DNA of 64,000 nt, taken from contig JANPWX010000076.1 of assembly GCA_024734555.1 (NCBI GenBank), forward strand, positions 3,970,056 to 4,034,055, read 5' to 3'. The translations under genes were made by a program, and so were the position numbers. The notes under the pieces are model-generated. The model was not told the origin of the DNA, did no database searches, and worked only from the letters and a program-made list of their open reading frames with translations. Below are positions 36,487 to 46,686 of this stretch, piece after piece; the stretch's first letter is position 1; each line of letters starts with the position of its first letter. Source of the stretch: Trochalopteron elliotii (taxonomy: Eukaryota > Chordata > Aves > Passeriformes > Leiothrichidae).

Positions 36487-37245
36487 ACACAGAAGCACAA
36501 AATCATTTAGGTTGAAGAGACCTCTGAGATCATCACATCCAACCTTTGACTGACCACCAACTTGCCAATCAGCCCATAGGACTAAATGCCATGTCAGTTG
36601 CTTGCTGAACACCTCCAAGGAAGGCAACTCCACCACCTCGCTGGGCAGCTCATCCTATTGTTTAACCACCCTTTCCGTGAAGAAATTTGTCCAGCCTGGA
36701 CCTTCCCTGGCTCAGCCTGAGGCTATGTACTGTCACTTACTGCTTGGGAAAAGAGACTAACTCCCTCCCCAGCTACACCCTCCTTTTAGGTAGGTGTAGA
36801 GAACAATACGGTTCCCCCTAAGCCTCCCTTCATCTTGGATAAACAACACCAGATCCCTCAGTCACTCCTCATAGGACTTACCCTCTAGATAATTCACCAG
36901 CTCTGTTGTCCTTCTCTGGATTTGCTCCAACCTCTCAATGTTTTTCATGCAGTGAAGGGTCTGGAACTGTACACAGGATTTGTGGTGTCACCAGTGCCAA
37001 GTACTGAGGGACAATCAAGCACACTGTTGCTGATACAGGCCAGGATGCATTGGTCCTCCTGGCCACCAGGCACATGCTGGCTCAGGTTCAGCTGCTGTCA
37101 ACCAGATCCTTTTCCACCAGCCCTCTTTCATGCCACTCTCGTCCCAGCCTGTATTGCTGCATGGGATTGTTGCAGCCAAAGTGCAGGACCTGTCACTTGG
37201 TCTTGTTGAATCTCAGGACCTCATGTTGCCATGTCCCCTCAGCCA
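36487..37245 (-). mobile_element. CR1 LINE, 3' UTR and ORF2 end, minus strand
   Basis: Reverse-strand CR1 of about 760 bp. The low end is a diverged terminal region ('AAATCATTTAGGTTGAAGAG' at 36500). It then shows 'GAACACCTCCAAGGAAGGCA' (36607), 'TGAAGAAATTTGTCCAGCCT' (36678), 'CTTCTCTGGATTTGCTCCAA' (36911), 'CAGGCCAGGATGCATTGGTC' (37036) and 'TGTATTGCTGCATGGGATTG' (37151), all standard CR1 blocks read backwards into the ORF2 C-terminus. It is truncated near 37245. Plus frames at 36922-37348 are antisense to it and are not genes. The tail type differs from that of copies A to C. Confidence 0.9.
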
Positions 37246-38006
37246 GAACTGCAACAGAAATGATACTGGAGAAGTGAAGGATACTGGAAGTCTAGATACT
37301 GAAGCAGCAAAAGTGGGATGTGAAAAACCCAGTGTTTATGGCACCTAAGAAAATTAGGAAGATCTCTGTGCTGGTGCACTAAGGAGAAGACAATTAAGGA
37401 CAGTCCACAGCCTGAACAGGATGGGCAAAGGTACAAAGAGAAACAAAAGGTACACAAAGGTACAGAGAGAAAGGAAAGCTAACCAAAATGATGCAGAAAG
37501 GTTGAGAGGGTTCAGAGAGAATAAAACAATTGACAGAAAAAAAAATCTAATTGAGGTCAGCTCCTAAGGGATATAAAAAAGATACCAAAAACTACCATGG
37601 CTGCCAATATAGGAAAAAGGTGAGAGCCAAGGTAATGACTCAGTATGCTCACTACCCTCCATGGCATCACAAGGAATCCTGGCCAGGCCACCTCTGTACA
37701 TGCCTGTTAATCCTTGAATTATTGGAGTCCTGGGACAAGACTATCTGAACAAACACATGCTCTACTAGTTATGAGAATGTGTGCATGAACATGAATTTAA
37801 AATAAAGCCATGATTTCCTCCTACAACATCTGCTGAGAAATTTTGTCACATTGTAACAAGAAGTTAACATTATTACCTAAAAGGTTTCAAGATGCAAGAG
37901 ATAAGAAGGTGTAATCACCTAGTACTAATGCAAATACAGCAATATTTAAACTGCTACTTCGCTCCCACCTGCAAGCCCATACCACAAGACCCCATAAATG
38001 AGTGTC
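37246..38006. other. unique DNA between CR1 and LTR-A copy 4
   Basis: I recognise no repeat. The region 37430-37480 has a short repeated 'GGTACAAAGAG/GGTACACAAAGG' pattern of purine-rich units. Confidence 0.45.
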
Positions 38007-38187
38007 TGCAGTGGGTAGACCCTGTCTGGATGCCATGTGCCCACCCAAGTCACTCTCATCATTCCCCTTCCTCAACTGAACAAGGGAGAAAAAAATTGAA
38101 AGAGCCTCACAGGTTGAGATAAGGGTAGGAAGAGATCACTCATCAGTTACTGTCATAGGCAAAACAGAATTGACTTGGGGAAATTAA

Positions 38188-38193
38188 TTTATT
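38188..38193 (-). terminator. LTR-A copy 4 poly(A) signal AATAAA
   Basis: The complement reads AATAAA, positionally conserved with copies 1 and 3. Confidence 0.6.
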
Positions 38194-38471
38194 ACTAGTC
38201 ACATCAGAGCAAGGTAATGAGGAATAAAACCAAATGTTAAAACACATTCTCCCCACCTGTCCCTTCTTCCCAAGTTCAGCTTTACTGCTGACTTCTCGGG
38301 AAATGGAGACTGCGGTCAATTCATCACACATCGACTCTGCCTCTTCTTTCTCCTCTGAGGAAGAATTCCTCACACTCTTCACTTTTTCCAGTGTGAGGTT
38401 TCTCCTATGGGAGACAGTCTGTGAACTTCTTCAATATAAGTCCTTTCTGTGGGCTGCAGTTATTCACAAAC

Positions 38472-38680
38472 TGCTCCAGTCTGTGTCCCTTCCACCAGGT
38501 ACAGTCCTCAAGGCACAGCCTGCTCCAGTGTGGGTCCACTGGAGGGTCACAAGTCTGGCCAGCAAATGTGCTCCAGCATGGGCTCCTCTTTCCACAGGTC
38601 CTGCCAGGAGCCTGCTCCAGCATGGGTTTTCCATGGGGTCACAGCCTCTCTTAGGCATCCATCTGCTCTAGCATGGGGGT
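38472..38680 (-). repeat. internal ~48-bp repeat in LTR-A
   Basis: Five TGCTCCAG/TGCTCTAG starts with spacings of 49, 48, 44 and 51 bp, most followed by TGTGGG or CATGGG. On the minus strand this lies within the inferred R region. Similar but fewer units are visible in copy 3. Confidence 0.75.
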
Positions 38681-38917
38681 CTTCCACAGGCTGCAGGTGG
38701 ATCTGGGCATCCCCTGGCTCTCCATGGGCTGCAGGGGCACAGCTGCCTCACCATGGGCTGCACCATGGGCTGCAGGGGAATCTCAGCTCTGGCACCTGGA
38801 GCCCCTCCTGCCCCTCCTTCTGCACTGACCTTGGTGTCTGCAGAGCTGTCCCTCCCACATATTCTCACTCCTCTCTCTGGCTGCAATTGCTCCCATGCAG
38901 TAACTTTTTTTCCCTGT

Positions 38918-38925
38918 CTTAAATA
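38918..38925 (-). promoter_or_regulatory. LTR-A copy 4 TATA-like box
   Basis: The complement reads TATTTAAG, about 175 bp from the LTR 5' end on the minus strand and conserved in copies 1 and 3. Confidence 0.55.
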
Positions 38926-39243
38926 CATCACCCCAGAAATGCTACCACCTTTGCTGATGGGCTTGGCCTTGAACACTGATGGGTTCATACTGGATCTGGC
39001 TGGCATTGGCTCTATTTGACATGGAGGAAACCCCTAGCAGCTTCTCACAGAGCCGCTCCTGTATCTCCCCATTACCAGAGCCTTGTCAACCCACTACAGT
39101 GTTTAAAGACAGTCTGGACTTTTTCTATAGGGAAACAATAATATCAATATGTAAAATTAGGAAAGAGTAGTTCTTTCCACTGTGTCCAGAAAAATTTGTA
39201 AAATTAGTTGTATGGCATAATAATCAGACATGGTGCACCAAAA

Positions 39244-39263
39244 GTTTCATCAATTGATGAAAC
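39244..39263. other. perfect 20-bp palindrome
   Basis: GTTTCATCAATTGATGAAAC is identical to its reverse complement, with mixed composition rather than simple A/T runs. It lies about 145 bp beyond the LTR-A copy 4 boundary and is not part of that LTR. Confidence 0.9.
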
Positions 39264-39466
39264 ATATTTGCATGCTTTTTTTAAACAGTCCCTTTTTCAG
39301 TATTCAAAAGTTCTAGTATTTGGTTTTATTTCCTTATAAGTCCATATAAAATGTTTGGCACTTCAGAACAACAAGGGCACAAATCTATTATGATTTCTTT
39401 GTTCTTTGAGGGAACAAATGTTTCACTACTATTTTAATGTTTTCATTTAGAACTTGGGTGTCTGTG

Positions 39467-39505
<39 letters not shown>
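39467..39505. repeat. (TTTA)n microsatellite
   Basis: About ten uninterrupted TTTA units. Confidence 0.95.
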
Positions 39506-39506
<1 letters not shown>

Positions 39507-41366
39507 AGCAAGAAAAACAATAAACACCTGCATATAAATGCCTTTTTGACCAGGATAAAGCTAATTTATAATTTTCACAAAACACTTCAAATGAAAATTA
39601 AACTAGTACCACGTAAATAGGCATTATTCTTATATTTTACATGAACACGGAATGGAGAATGTTTTACATTTGGACTGTAACTTCACCTGATATCTTCAGA
39701 CAGCTATGGATAGCCTATGTAAACTTAAAAAGAAGTAGTAGGTCAGTTTTGTTTCAGATGAAAGGGTCTTACACAATGATCTGTCTAATAGAATTGATGT
39801 ACTTCTGAGGAGCACCATAAAGCAGCATGTCAGCAATTAAAGGTCTAGCTGCAGTGGTGTAATATGAACAAAAAGACAAATACATGTTGATAAATATTTT
39901 TCAAGGGAAAAAAGGGGCAATATTATACTCTAGCAGTAAGTCTTATTGACATGTTGCAATAGAAAAAGAGAAAAAGCATCTACAAACATATCTTTGCCAG
40001 TAACTAGGAAAAAGATGCAAGGTTCATTTATTTTTCCCTAGATTAAGGAAACAGAGTACATAAATATTGAGATCCAGGAATTCCAGTGGAATCTTGCATA
40101 TTCTCAAGCTCTCCTGAAATCTAAAAAAAAGACAAGTAAAAAAGGTCAAAAGTGGAGGTATTACAGTCAGTTAAACTTACACTGCAATAGGAAAACCGGA
40201 ATTTCCTCAAGTGGCACAAAGCCGACAGAAATAATAAAAACACTTCCTTTATCAGCCATCTGATGCTTTCCTTTTTAGAAAGAGATAAGGACAGGAGAGA
40301 TGTCTGCTGCTTCCAATACTTCATTGATTTCAAGTCACAAAGTATGCTTATACCACAGGTACAAGATGTAGTTGACCTCATCCTGCAACAGCAACTTAAA
40401 CTGGAGTCAAGCAATGGGTGTGTATGGACTTCTTTAACGCATTTCCACCGAAAGTATTTTTTCCCTCAAATAATAGAGTGTATAGAGATATGAGCAACTT
40501 CACAACAGCATTTGTCTGTCAGACACATACAGGCAACCAACAAAGTACCACTATCATCTGAACAAAGCATATTTTCCTTCCTTTCTCCTAAAATTACTGC
40601 CATTCATAATCACAGAGCTGGTAAGTTCTAAATATAAAAGAAATATCGCATTATTTAAACTATCCTTTTCCCAGTGCTAAATAGTGATTTTTTCCTTTTT
40701 GTTTAAATGTTTCATTTTTTTTTGTTTTCAAGTTTCAAAGTGATGTTACCATGAGAAAACTATTTGTCTTTCAGTCTAAATTTTCATTTTCACACTTTCA
40801 TATTTATTTATAATTTCTGTTGTTATTTTTTAACCTACTTTTTTCTACGAATTTACAAGTTGCAGCCAGATAAGCTATCTTTCTTCACAGCTGCCTTAAA
40901 AAAAATCCTGAACCAAATTAATCAGTTTTGTAACAAACTATTATTTGGTAAAGCTGCTAAATAGCAATGAACTTAAAACTATACAATGAACTAGTTCTTC
41001 AGAGCCAAGGCCTGACTCCTACAAGGTTTAATTTTCACTTTTCTTTGGTTAAAAATCAAAACTTATTGTACCTCTCTGCAAAGACTGTGTGGTTTGTAGC
41101 AAATGGAGGCTTTATCAACGCATTATGAATGACGTATGTCATGATTTTTCCATGAATCCAGAACACTCTTTTTCAAAAAACCTGGGGGAAACGGATGATT
41201 TTATTTGACCGGATCATAGCTTGCATGTGAAGTATTGATCCATTACATTTTTTCATGCTCTGCAAGGCAAGGGAGTCTCAGAAAGCCGAGGGAACCCCAA
41301 AATAAGTGAGAAGTTGGCAAGAGCAAAACACAGATACAACCAGTATGGTCAGTGCTACGTTCTCCA

Positions 41367-41372
41367 TTTATT
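41367..41372 (-). terminator. class II LTR poly(A) signal AATAAA
   Basis: The complement reads AGAATAAATGG, placed 19-24 bp after the TATA on the minus strand. Confidence 0.6.
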
Positions 41373-41388
41373 CTGGCTAAAATGGCAG

Positions 41389-41398
41389 GTTATATACA
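41389..41398 (-). promoter_or_regulatory. class II LTR TATA box
   Basis: The complement reads GTGTATATAACC, the best TATA match in the window and correctly spaced from the LTR poly(A) signal. Confidence 0.6.
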
Positions 41399-41645
41399 CC
41401 TCCAGTTTAGTTTACAGTCACAGGTGGTTGTTCATTGGTACACAGCACAGAAAAGAATGCAAACTCTGATTGTTGACCAAACTCTTAAGGCAGCCACTGC
41501 GCCCACACCAACCACTGCACCTGCTAACTACTAGAAAACTCCCGTTCCTTGTTAACACCTTAAGGGGCAATTCTCACTGCGCCACAAACCTGGCAGCTGA
41601 ATTTCCACCTGCGCCACTGAGGCCCAGCCTGGGTGATTCACTCAC

Positions 41646-41706
41646 CGTCCAAATACAAATCATATCCATTGTCCCTAAGAAATTCTGCAACAAGTCTCTT
41701 TATAAT
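41646..41706 (-). other. candidate 61-nt exon, minus strand
   Basis: On the minus strand, ACAAATGCAG precedes a 61-nt open segment that ends at a consensus GGTGAGT donor. The phase 0 translation is Ile-Ile-Lys followed by 'RLVAEFLRDNGYDLYLDG'. The spacing of L-V-x-x-F-L-x-x-x-G-Y resembles the start of a LisH-type helix pair, but it is too short to claim that. It sits directly beside the class II LTR on the same sense strand, so it could also belong to that element's upstream border. The gene is not recognised. Confidence 0.25.
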
Positions 41707-44432
41707 CTGCATTTGTCATGGTAAATTTCTTAAAAAGAACACACTTTGACAAAAGGTAAGGGAATCTTACATAAAATCGTGTCCTTGTGATATCATCTGA
41801 AACAGGCAGGTCTGGAACCAATTTATTGGGTGTAAATTACTGCCAATTTTGCTTTGAATAACAAAATGCTCCAGAGATTTCTGAGATATGTAGCTATCGG
41901 GAGCTGTCTGAGGATTTTTATACATGAGGATTTTTCTACATTTCTTTAACACATCTTTCAACTTAATCAGATACAAAACATGCACAACCTAGCATTCAGG
42001 GAAATTATGTGGATTTGTCACACTGCCTGAAGGACTTTGGGATCCATGAACCAATGAATGGATCACACTGAACCATGAATACAATTTGTTCATCTGTAAC
42101 AGAAAAAATATGGATATTTGCCATACAAATGTTTTGAAATCCCAGAACAATAAATAATTATAACAAAATTTATTTAAAGTTATTCATTAAAATTTGTTAA
42201 TATTCTCTTTATTTTCCAGAACAGAGTAAGATAGCATGAGTTGTGTGTATATGAATAGGACTGTAACAGGCAGAACTGGTAAACTGCTGAATTATTATGC
42301 TTCTCCTAAATGTAACAATTCAAAATCTCAGATGAAATATAAAGACAAAAGCTTTATGTGTTAAAATGCCTGGTAAAAAATACACTGATGGACGACTTTC
42401 ATCCCGGTAGTCCATACTCAGAATTGTTTATTACTGATGTAATGGCAATTACAATCACATACTGGTAAAAAACAACTTAATTCAGCAGTACACACCTTTT
42501 GAAAAAAAATAATGTGAACACTTTTAAAAGAGACTAATTGTGAGGATTTGTATGCACTGATTCTAACAAACACAAGAGGCAAGACAACATTTAGAACCAA
42601 AATAGCAACAAAAAAGCATGTAAGATCAGCCCTCAGATGCTGCAAATAAATAAAACTTGCTAAATAATTATCTGAATCACTAATTTGTTGAAAAAATATA
42701 GCTCTTTTCAACTTGTCAATGAACACAGCATCACCTCCCTCGGGCATCCATCAGGTCTTAGCAGGTCAAAAGTACGTCATGCAATAAATGAGAAACCAGC
42801 CATAATTTTGTAAAGCATACCAGATCCACTTCCTTATTTTGTCAAAGTTAACAGTCCATGTATCAGGTTTGCATTAAGAAAGATGTTTTCAAACATTTTT
42901 TAACTTATGCTAAAAGTTTATATGTAATACACTGAACTATATCCAATGTATCCTATCTTAAAAACACAAGAGACTGAAATGACCTCAAAGACTTAAAATT
43001 GTTGCTCCTGGTAACTAAAATATGAGACCTAGTTTTTTTAAGGAACCCTCCAGCCTACTGAAAATACAATCATATGGTTTGTTTTAACTTCTTCACTTCT
43101 ACCTGAAAGTCAAACTACTGATTGGCTCTGGGCAGTGAACACTGAGTAGCATCAAGTGAGCAGACCAAGCTCTGTGACCACGCTCAAGAAACTGGAGGAG
43201 ACCATGAGTAACCTCCTTAGAGATGAGCTGCTGAGAGGAAGGATTGTCAGAGCCCCAGCTAAAATCAGAGCTCCAATGAAACAGACACAGAGGAATCCCA
43301 GTCACTGTAGAAATAGGGCTGGGGAGGTGACAGGCTGGGAAGGATTAACTGAACTCGATTTTCCCAGAAATCACATATTTCAAAAAGTAGGATGTTTTGT
43401 GAATTCGGGGTCAAGTCATGAAACCTGAAATATAAAATGTGTTCTTTATGAATGCTTATATTAATATTACAGGAGTTTTATCATACTTGTTTGTCTCTTC
43501 ACCTGGAACAATACTGAGTTCAGGAATTTTCATCCTGCTTCCACCAGTAGGAAAGAATAATTAAAACTACAGAACTGAAAAACACATTGCTTCTATAAGT
43601 TTGTGTGGAGCTTAGAACTCAACAGGTGCCTGGACCCAGAAGCTCTCTGCCTCTTACACGAGTATGTTTCTGTAAGAGTAAGAAAATCATTGCCTCCAGC
43701 TACCAATTACTTCAGCACTTATAAGCCTCATGTTTCCTTCTTACCAGGATTTTACCAATGTGAAATCAGATGTCTTGGCTCTCAGCTCCTTCTGACTGCT
43801 TTGGTAGCCAATTCCTGCTGAGTTTGGAGCCACATCTGCCTTTTTTTTTTTTTTTTTAACTTCAAGCCAGGAAGATAATTCACAATTTAATTAAACCAAG
43901 CCAAAATTACCCCCAAACAAATGATGGATCAGAGGGGTTTTTGTTTTTGTTTTTACAAAGTAACTATACCATGATACTATTCCTTCCTTAATTTATGAGA
44001 CTGAAGTACAGCGGATCGGCTATACAGTCTTAGATGACCTGTTGTTCATCTTAACTGTGTAAACAATATCATCCAGGTGGTAAGTGGGGGCCGTCACTCC
44101 TGCTCTTAAACCTTTGTGCAATCATAATGACAATGCAGCCATCAGGGCATCCTAAAAATAGTGCTCACCTCCTCAAAACTGGTTAGGCAACCCTAGTCCT
44201 GTCTCTACTCTAAAACAATTAAAATAAGAGCAAGGGAAAAAGAGAAAGAGTTTTATTTTTACCTGTCAGCTGTAAATATTTTCTTACTCATGTATTTTAT
44301 CTGTGTATTTAATTTAAAAATATATATTTTTACTTGTGAGCTGGGCTGTGGAGGAAAGACAGGACTTAAAGCAGTCCCAGCTAATTAGAACTGTAGCAAA
44401 CTCTTTGTGTGTTGATCACAATATTTGCTCAG
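41707..44432. other. unique DNA, no clear gene
   Basis: I recognise no repeat. The plus frame 43156-43428 contains a fairly protein-like start ('TLKKLEETMSNLLRDELLRG'), but I see no family match or splice context. The 109-codon minus frame at 42418-42747 is unrecognised. A 17-T run lies at 43841-43857. Confidence 0.45.
43841..43857. repeat. poly(T) run of 17
   Basis: Seventeen T in a row. No CR1 or retrocopy tail is recognisable beside it. Confidence 0.95.
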
Positions 44433-44570
44433 TTTGAGGAGAGGCTACAGATTTTTATCACGGCAGTTGAAGAGCAGTTAACCATTGATCCAACAGAGAG
44501 AAAGCTGCTGCTTAGGGGACTGTTAAAATATTTGCTGATAGAATTTTTAAATTTTGTGGAAAAGACAGAG
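44433..44570 (+). other. candidate 138-nt exon, plus strand
   Basis: An acceptor (TATTTGCTCAG) precedes 44433 and a GAG|GTGATT donor follows 44570. The 138 nt between them are open in phase 0-0 and encode 46 residues, with segments 'FEERLQIFITAVEEQLTIDP' and 'KLLLRGLLKYLLIEFLNFVE'. The alternation of acidic/basic and hydrophobic residues predicts amphipathic helices. The same frame stays open upstream to 44409 and downstream to 44642. I do not recognise a family, and chance is quite possible in DNA of this composition. Confidence 0.25.
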
Positions 44571-44865
44571 GTGATTCTTTACTTTTCAAATTCTCATATA
44601 TGCAGACAACATACAGCAAATAAGAGTTGTTTTTTTAAATGACAAATCACATTCTAAAAAAATCTGATAAATGTGCTTGCATATGTGTTCATAAACGCAC
44701 ACACACAGAGCTGCAGAGTGAAATCTATGTTTTAGGTCCACAGAGAAATTAAATATGGATAGATAGAAAAACAGTGGAGAGAAGATTGTAGAAAGGGAAT
44801 TGATGAGCTTTAGACATGGTTTATCTTACCTCATTTCAGCCATCTAGAGAATAGACCCAAAGTAG

Positions 44866-44892
44866 TTCACCATAGGCAGTCCCTATGGTGAA
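44866..44892. other. perfect 11-bp hairpin, 5-nt loop
   Basis: TTCACCATAGG, loop CAGTC, then CCTATGGTGAA: an exact inverted repeat in mixed-composition DNA. The arms are not part of any transposon I recognise. No T-run follows, so a terminator reading does not apply. Confidence 0.85.
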
Positions 44893-46637
44893 TGACCAAA
44901 AAAAAGAGGAGCCCAAGGAAGGGAGACATCCTGTGCTAGGACTTGTATGTAAGGGAGACACAGTGAAAAAAAGGAATGTGGGTAGATGATGCCAGACATC
45001 CAATTTTGCCTGGAGTCATCTAGGGTGTTTCCCACCCTTTATATTGCTAGCGTCATTTAGTATCTAGGTTTTATTGTCATGTTTTCTGAACATATTGAAT
45101 ATCTGTTTATTAAAATTTGCCTTGAAAACTATTATCAGCCATTTATCAGGATTTTACCTATACAGCATCGCATCAATATTTTCGCAGAACATTCCCAAGT
45201 GCTGAACCACTGAACAATGCCTATGCTCCAACAGTGGGTTAAGCTGAAGAAAAGAATCGTATTAGTTTCACGAACACTGCCTTAGCAGCTCCCTGTCTCA
45301 CTGCACACACCTTTAGCCTCTCACCCAGAATGTGCTGCTCTCGGAATGGATGGAGGCCTCCATCTTTTGGCTCCCGGAGCGTTCTCCCTTTATCTTCCTG
45401 TCAGCTTGTCTCCCTAAGCAGTTTGCAACAACTGACCTTCAATTTCCTAGAAATCAAAACATATAAGGGTATTTGCTAACTGCTGTATCGCTTTGAAGAC
45501 TATCTCTGTCAAACCAAAGTTTGCACCTTGTCAAAACCAGAACCGCTGACACTAAGAAATTGCAATACTGTCCTTCACTTAATGTCTTGGGAATGCTGAC
45601 AGGGGTGAATTGTGCACTTTGTTTACTTATTTATTTATTTTTGCTTATTTTGCACATAGCTTCCTATTAAGTTAATCAGCCTAATACTACAGGGACTGTT
45701 CATAATTCACCACAGATATAGAGCAATGGGATTTCAGTGACCAAGGCAAGAATAATATGAAATGTCAACAAATATGCAATGTCCAGGAAATTTTGATCAG
45801 TATTTTAGATTAAACATTAATGCATAAGGACTTCATATCTGTCATAACTTTCAGTGCACTTCTAAGTCTCCCATAAAAAGTGAGCTTATAAAAATCCCAC
45901 TTAACCTCCTCAAAAATCCAGTTTTGCAATTCTTTCATTATTATAGATGTTTATTAATAGAGTAACCTGATAGAAAAAAATGCTGAGTGACTTCTGCTGG
46001 TTCTTATCCCCTCAAGTACTAGTAATCCCCACAAATACTGCTATATTGTGTGTCCTACAAAAATCCCTTCTACAACTCACCAGGGGTCATAACAGAGATT
46101 CAAAATTATGCAAATTTATATACAAAATTAATCATAATCAGCATTTTGAACTGGCCTGTTAATTTAGGTTTTTATGTTAATTTAGCTGTGTATTAATTTT
46201 GTCATGCAATATTTTCATGGCCTTTTTTAATAACCATGTACCAGATGGTGTTCCCTTAAAACTAACCATTTAAACCACTTACATTTAATCTGTTCAAAGG
46301 TAAATTTAGTTATATCAAATTTTACCTTGAAAAATGGCATGCAAAATATATTAAAGTAGTACAAATAGACAAATAAGCAAAAAGACATAAGTGAGAGCTC
46401 TGTAAAAAAGCTGAGTGTTTGTGCAATTAAACTAAAACTTATTCTTTACATAGAAGGCAGCTAAGGCTTTGATATCTTGTTTTAACTGTATGCTTCCCAT
46501 ATTCGTGTTTTTTCATAGTGCATTTTATTTTTCATCTCATTCACTGTTTTTATCTGTTCCAGATCAAATTGCAATCACCTAGTACACAAGACAAGGACTA
46601 GTTCCCTTATAACAGCTCCTTATGAAGGGCAGGCAAT

Positions 46638-46686
46638 AACAAAACAAAACAAAACAAAAAAACCCAAAAACAAAACAAAGCAAAAA
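46638..46686. repeat. (CAAAA)n microsatellite, imperfect
   Basis: Tandem ACAAA units interrupted by AACCC. It explains the valine/phenylalanine-rich minus frame at 46579-46812. Confidence 0.9.

Larger units (their letters stand above)
38007..39098 (-). mobile_element. solo LTR, family LTR-A, copy 4, with 5-bp target duplication
   Basis: The best-defined LTR here, 1092 bp, beginning TGCAGTGGGTAGACC and ending CCCACTACA. It is flanked by GTGTC (38002-38006) and GTGTT (39099-39103), a 5-bp target duplication with one mismatch. A 5-bp duplication fits ERVL-type retroviruses. On the minus strand, TATTTAAG (38918-38925) and AATAAA (38188-38193) are about 730 bp apart, so the R region is unusually long. 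Five TGCTCCAG-type units at 38472, 38521, 38569, 38613 and 38664 repeat with a period near 48 bp. Many open frames on both strands in 38143-39019 are LTR-derived. Confidence 0.92.
39099..41255. other. AT-rich unique DNA with palindrome and microsatellite
   Basis: No gene seen. It includes a perfect palindrome at 39244-39263 and a (TTTA)n tract at 39467-39505. The open frames at 40121-40493 on both strands are shadows of each other without a known domain. Confidence 0.5.
41256..41640 (-). mobile_element. compact class II (alpha/ERVK-like) LTR, minus sense
   Basis: On the minus strand it shows a strong GTATATAACC TATA (complement of 41388-41398). An AATAAA follows within 20 bp (complement of 41367-41372), then a short R and U5 ending CTTGCAGAGCA at 41256. 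A TATA almost touching the poly(A) signal, with a tiny R, is the alpharetrovirus design. The upper limit is uncertain: a sense start TGTGGCGCAGTGAG would place it at 41586, and TGAATCACC at 41640. Around nine CpGs survive in about 330 bp, unlike the other LTRs here, so it may be fairly young. I see no flanking gag/pol/env, so it looks like a solo LTR. Plus frames at 41352-41724 are antisense to it. Confidence 0.6.

Noticed and set aside
36922..37348. Three overlapping plus-strand frames
   Set aside because: They are antisense to a minus-strand CR1 (36487-37245).
38234..39019. Cluster of 60-157 codon frames on both strands
   Set aside because: All lie inside solo LTR-A copy 4. Several overlap each other on opposite strands.
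29991..39098. One full-length provirus bounded by LTR-A copies 3 and 4
   Set aside because: The interval shows unique DNA and a CR1 but no gag, pol or env. Copy 4 has its own target duplication, and the outer flanks do not match.
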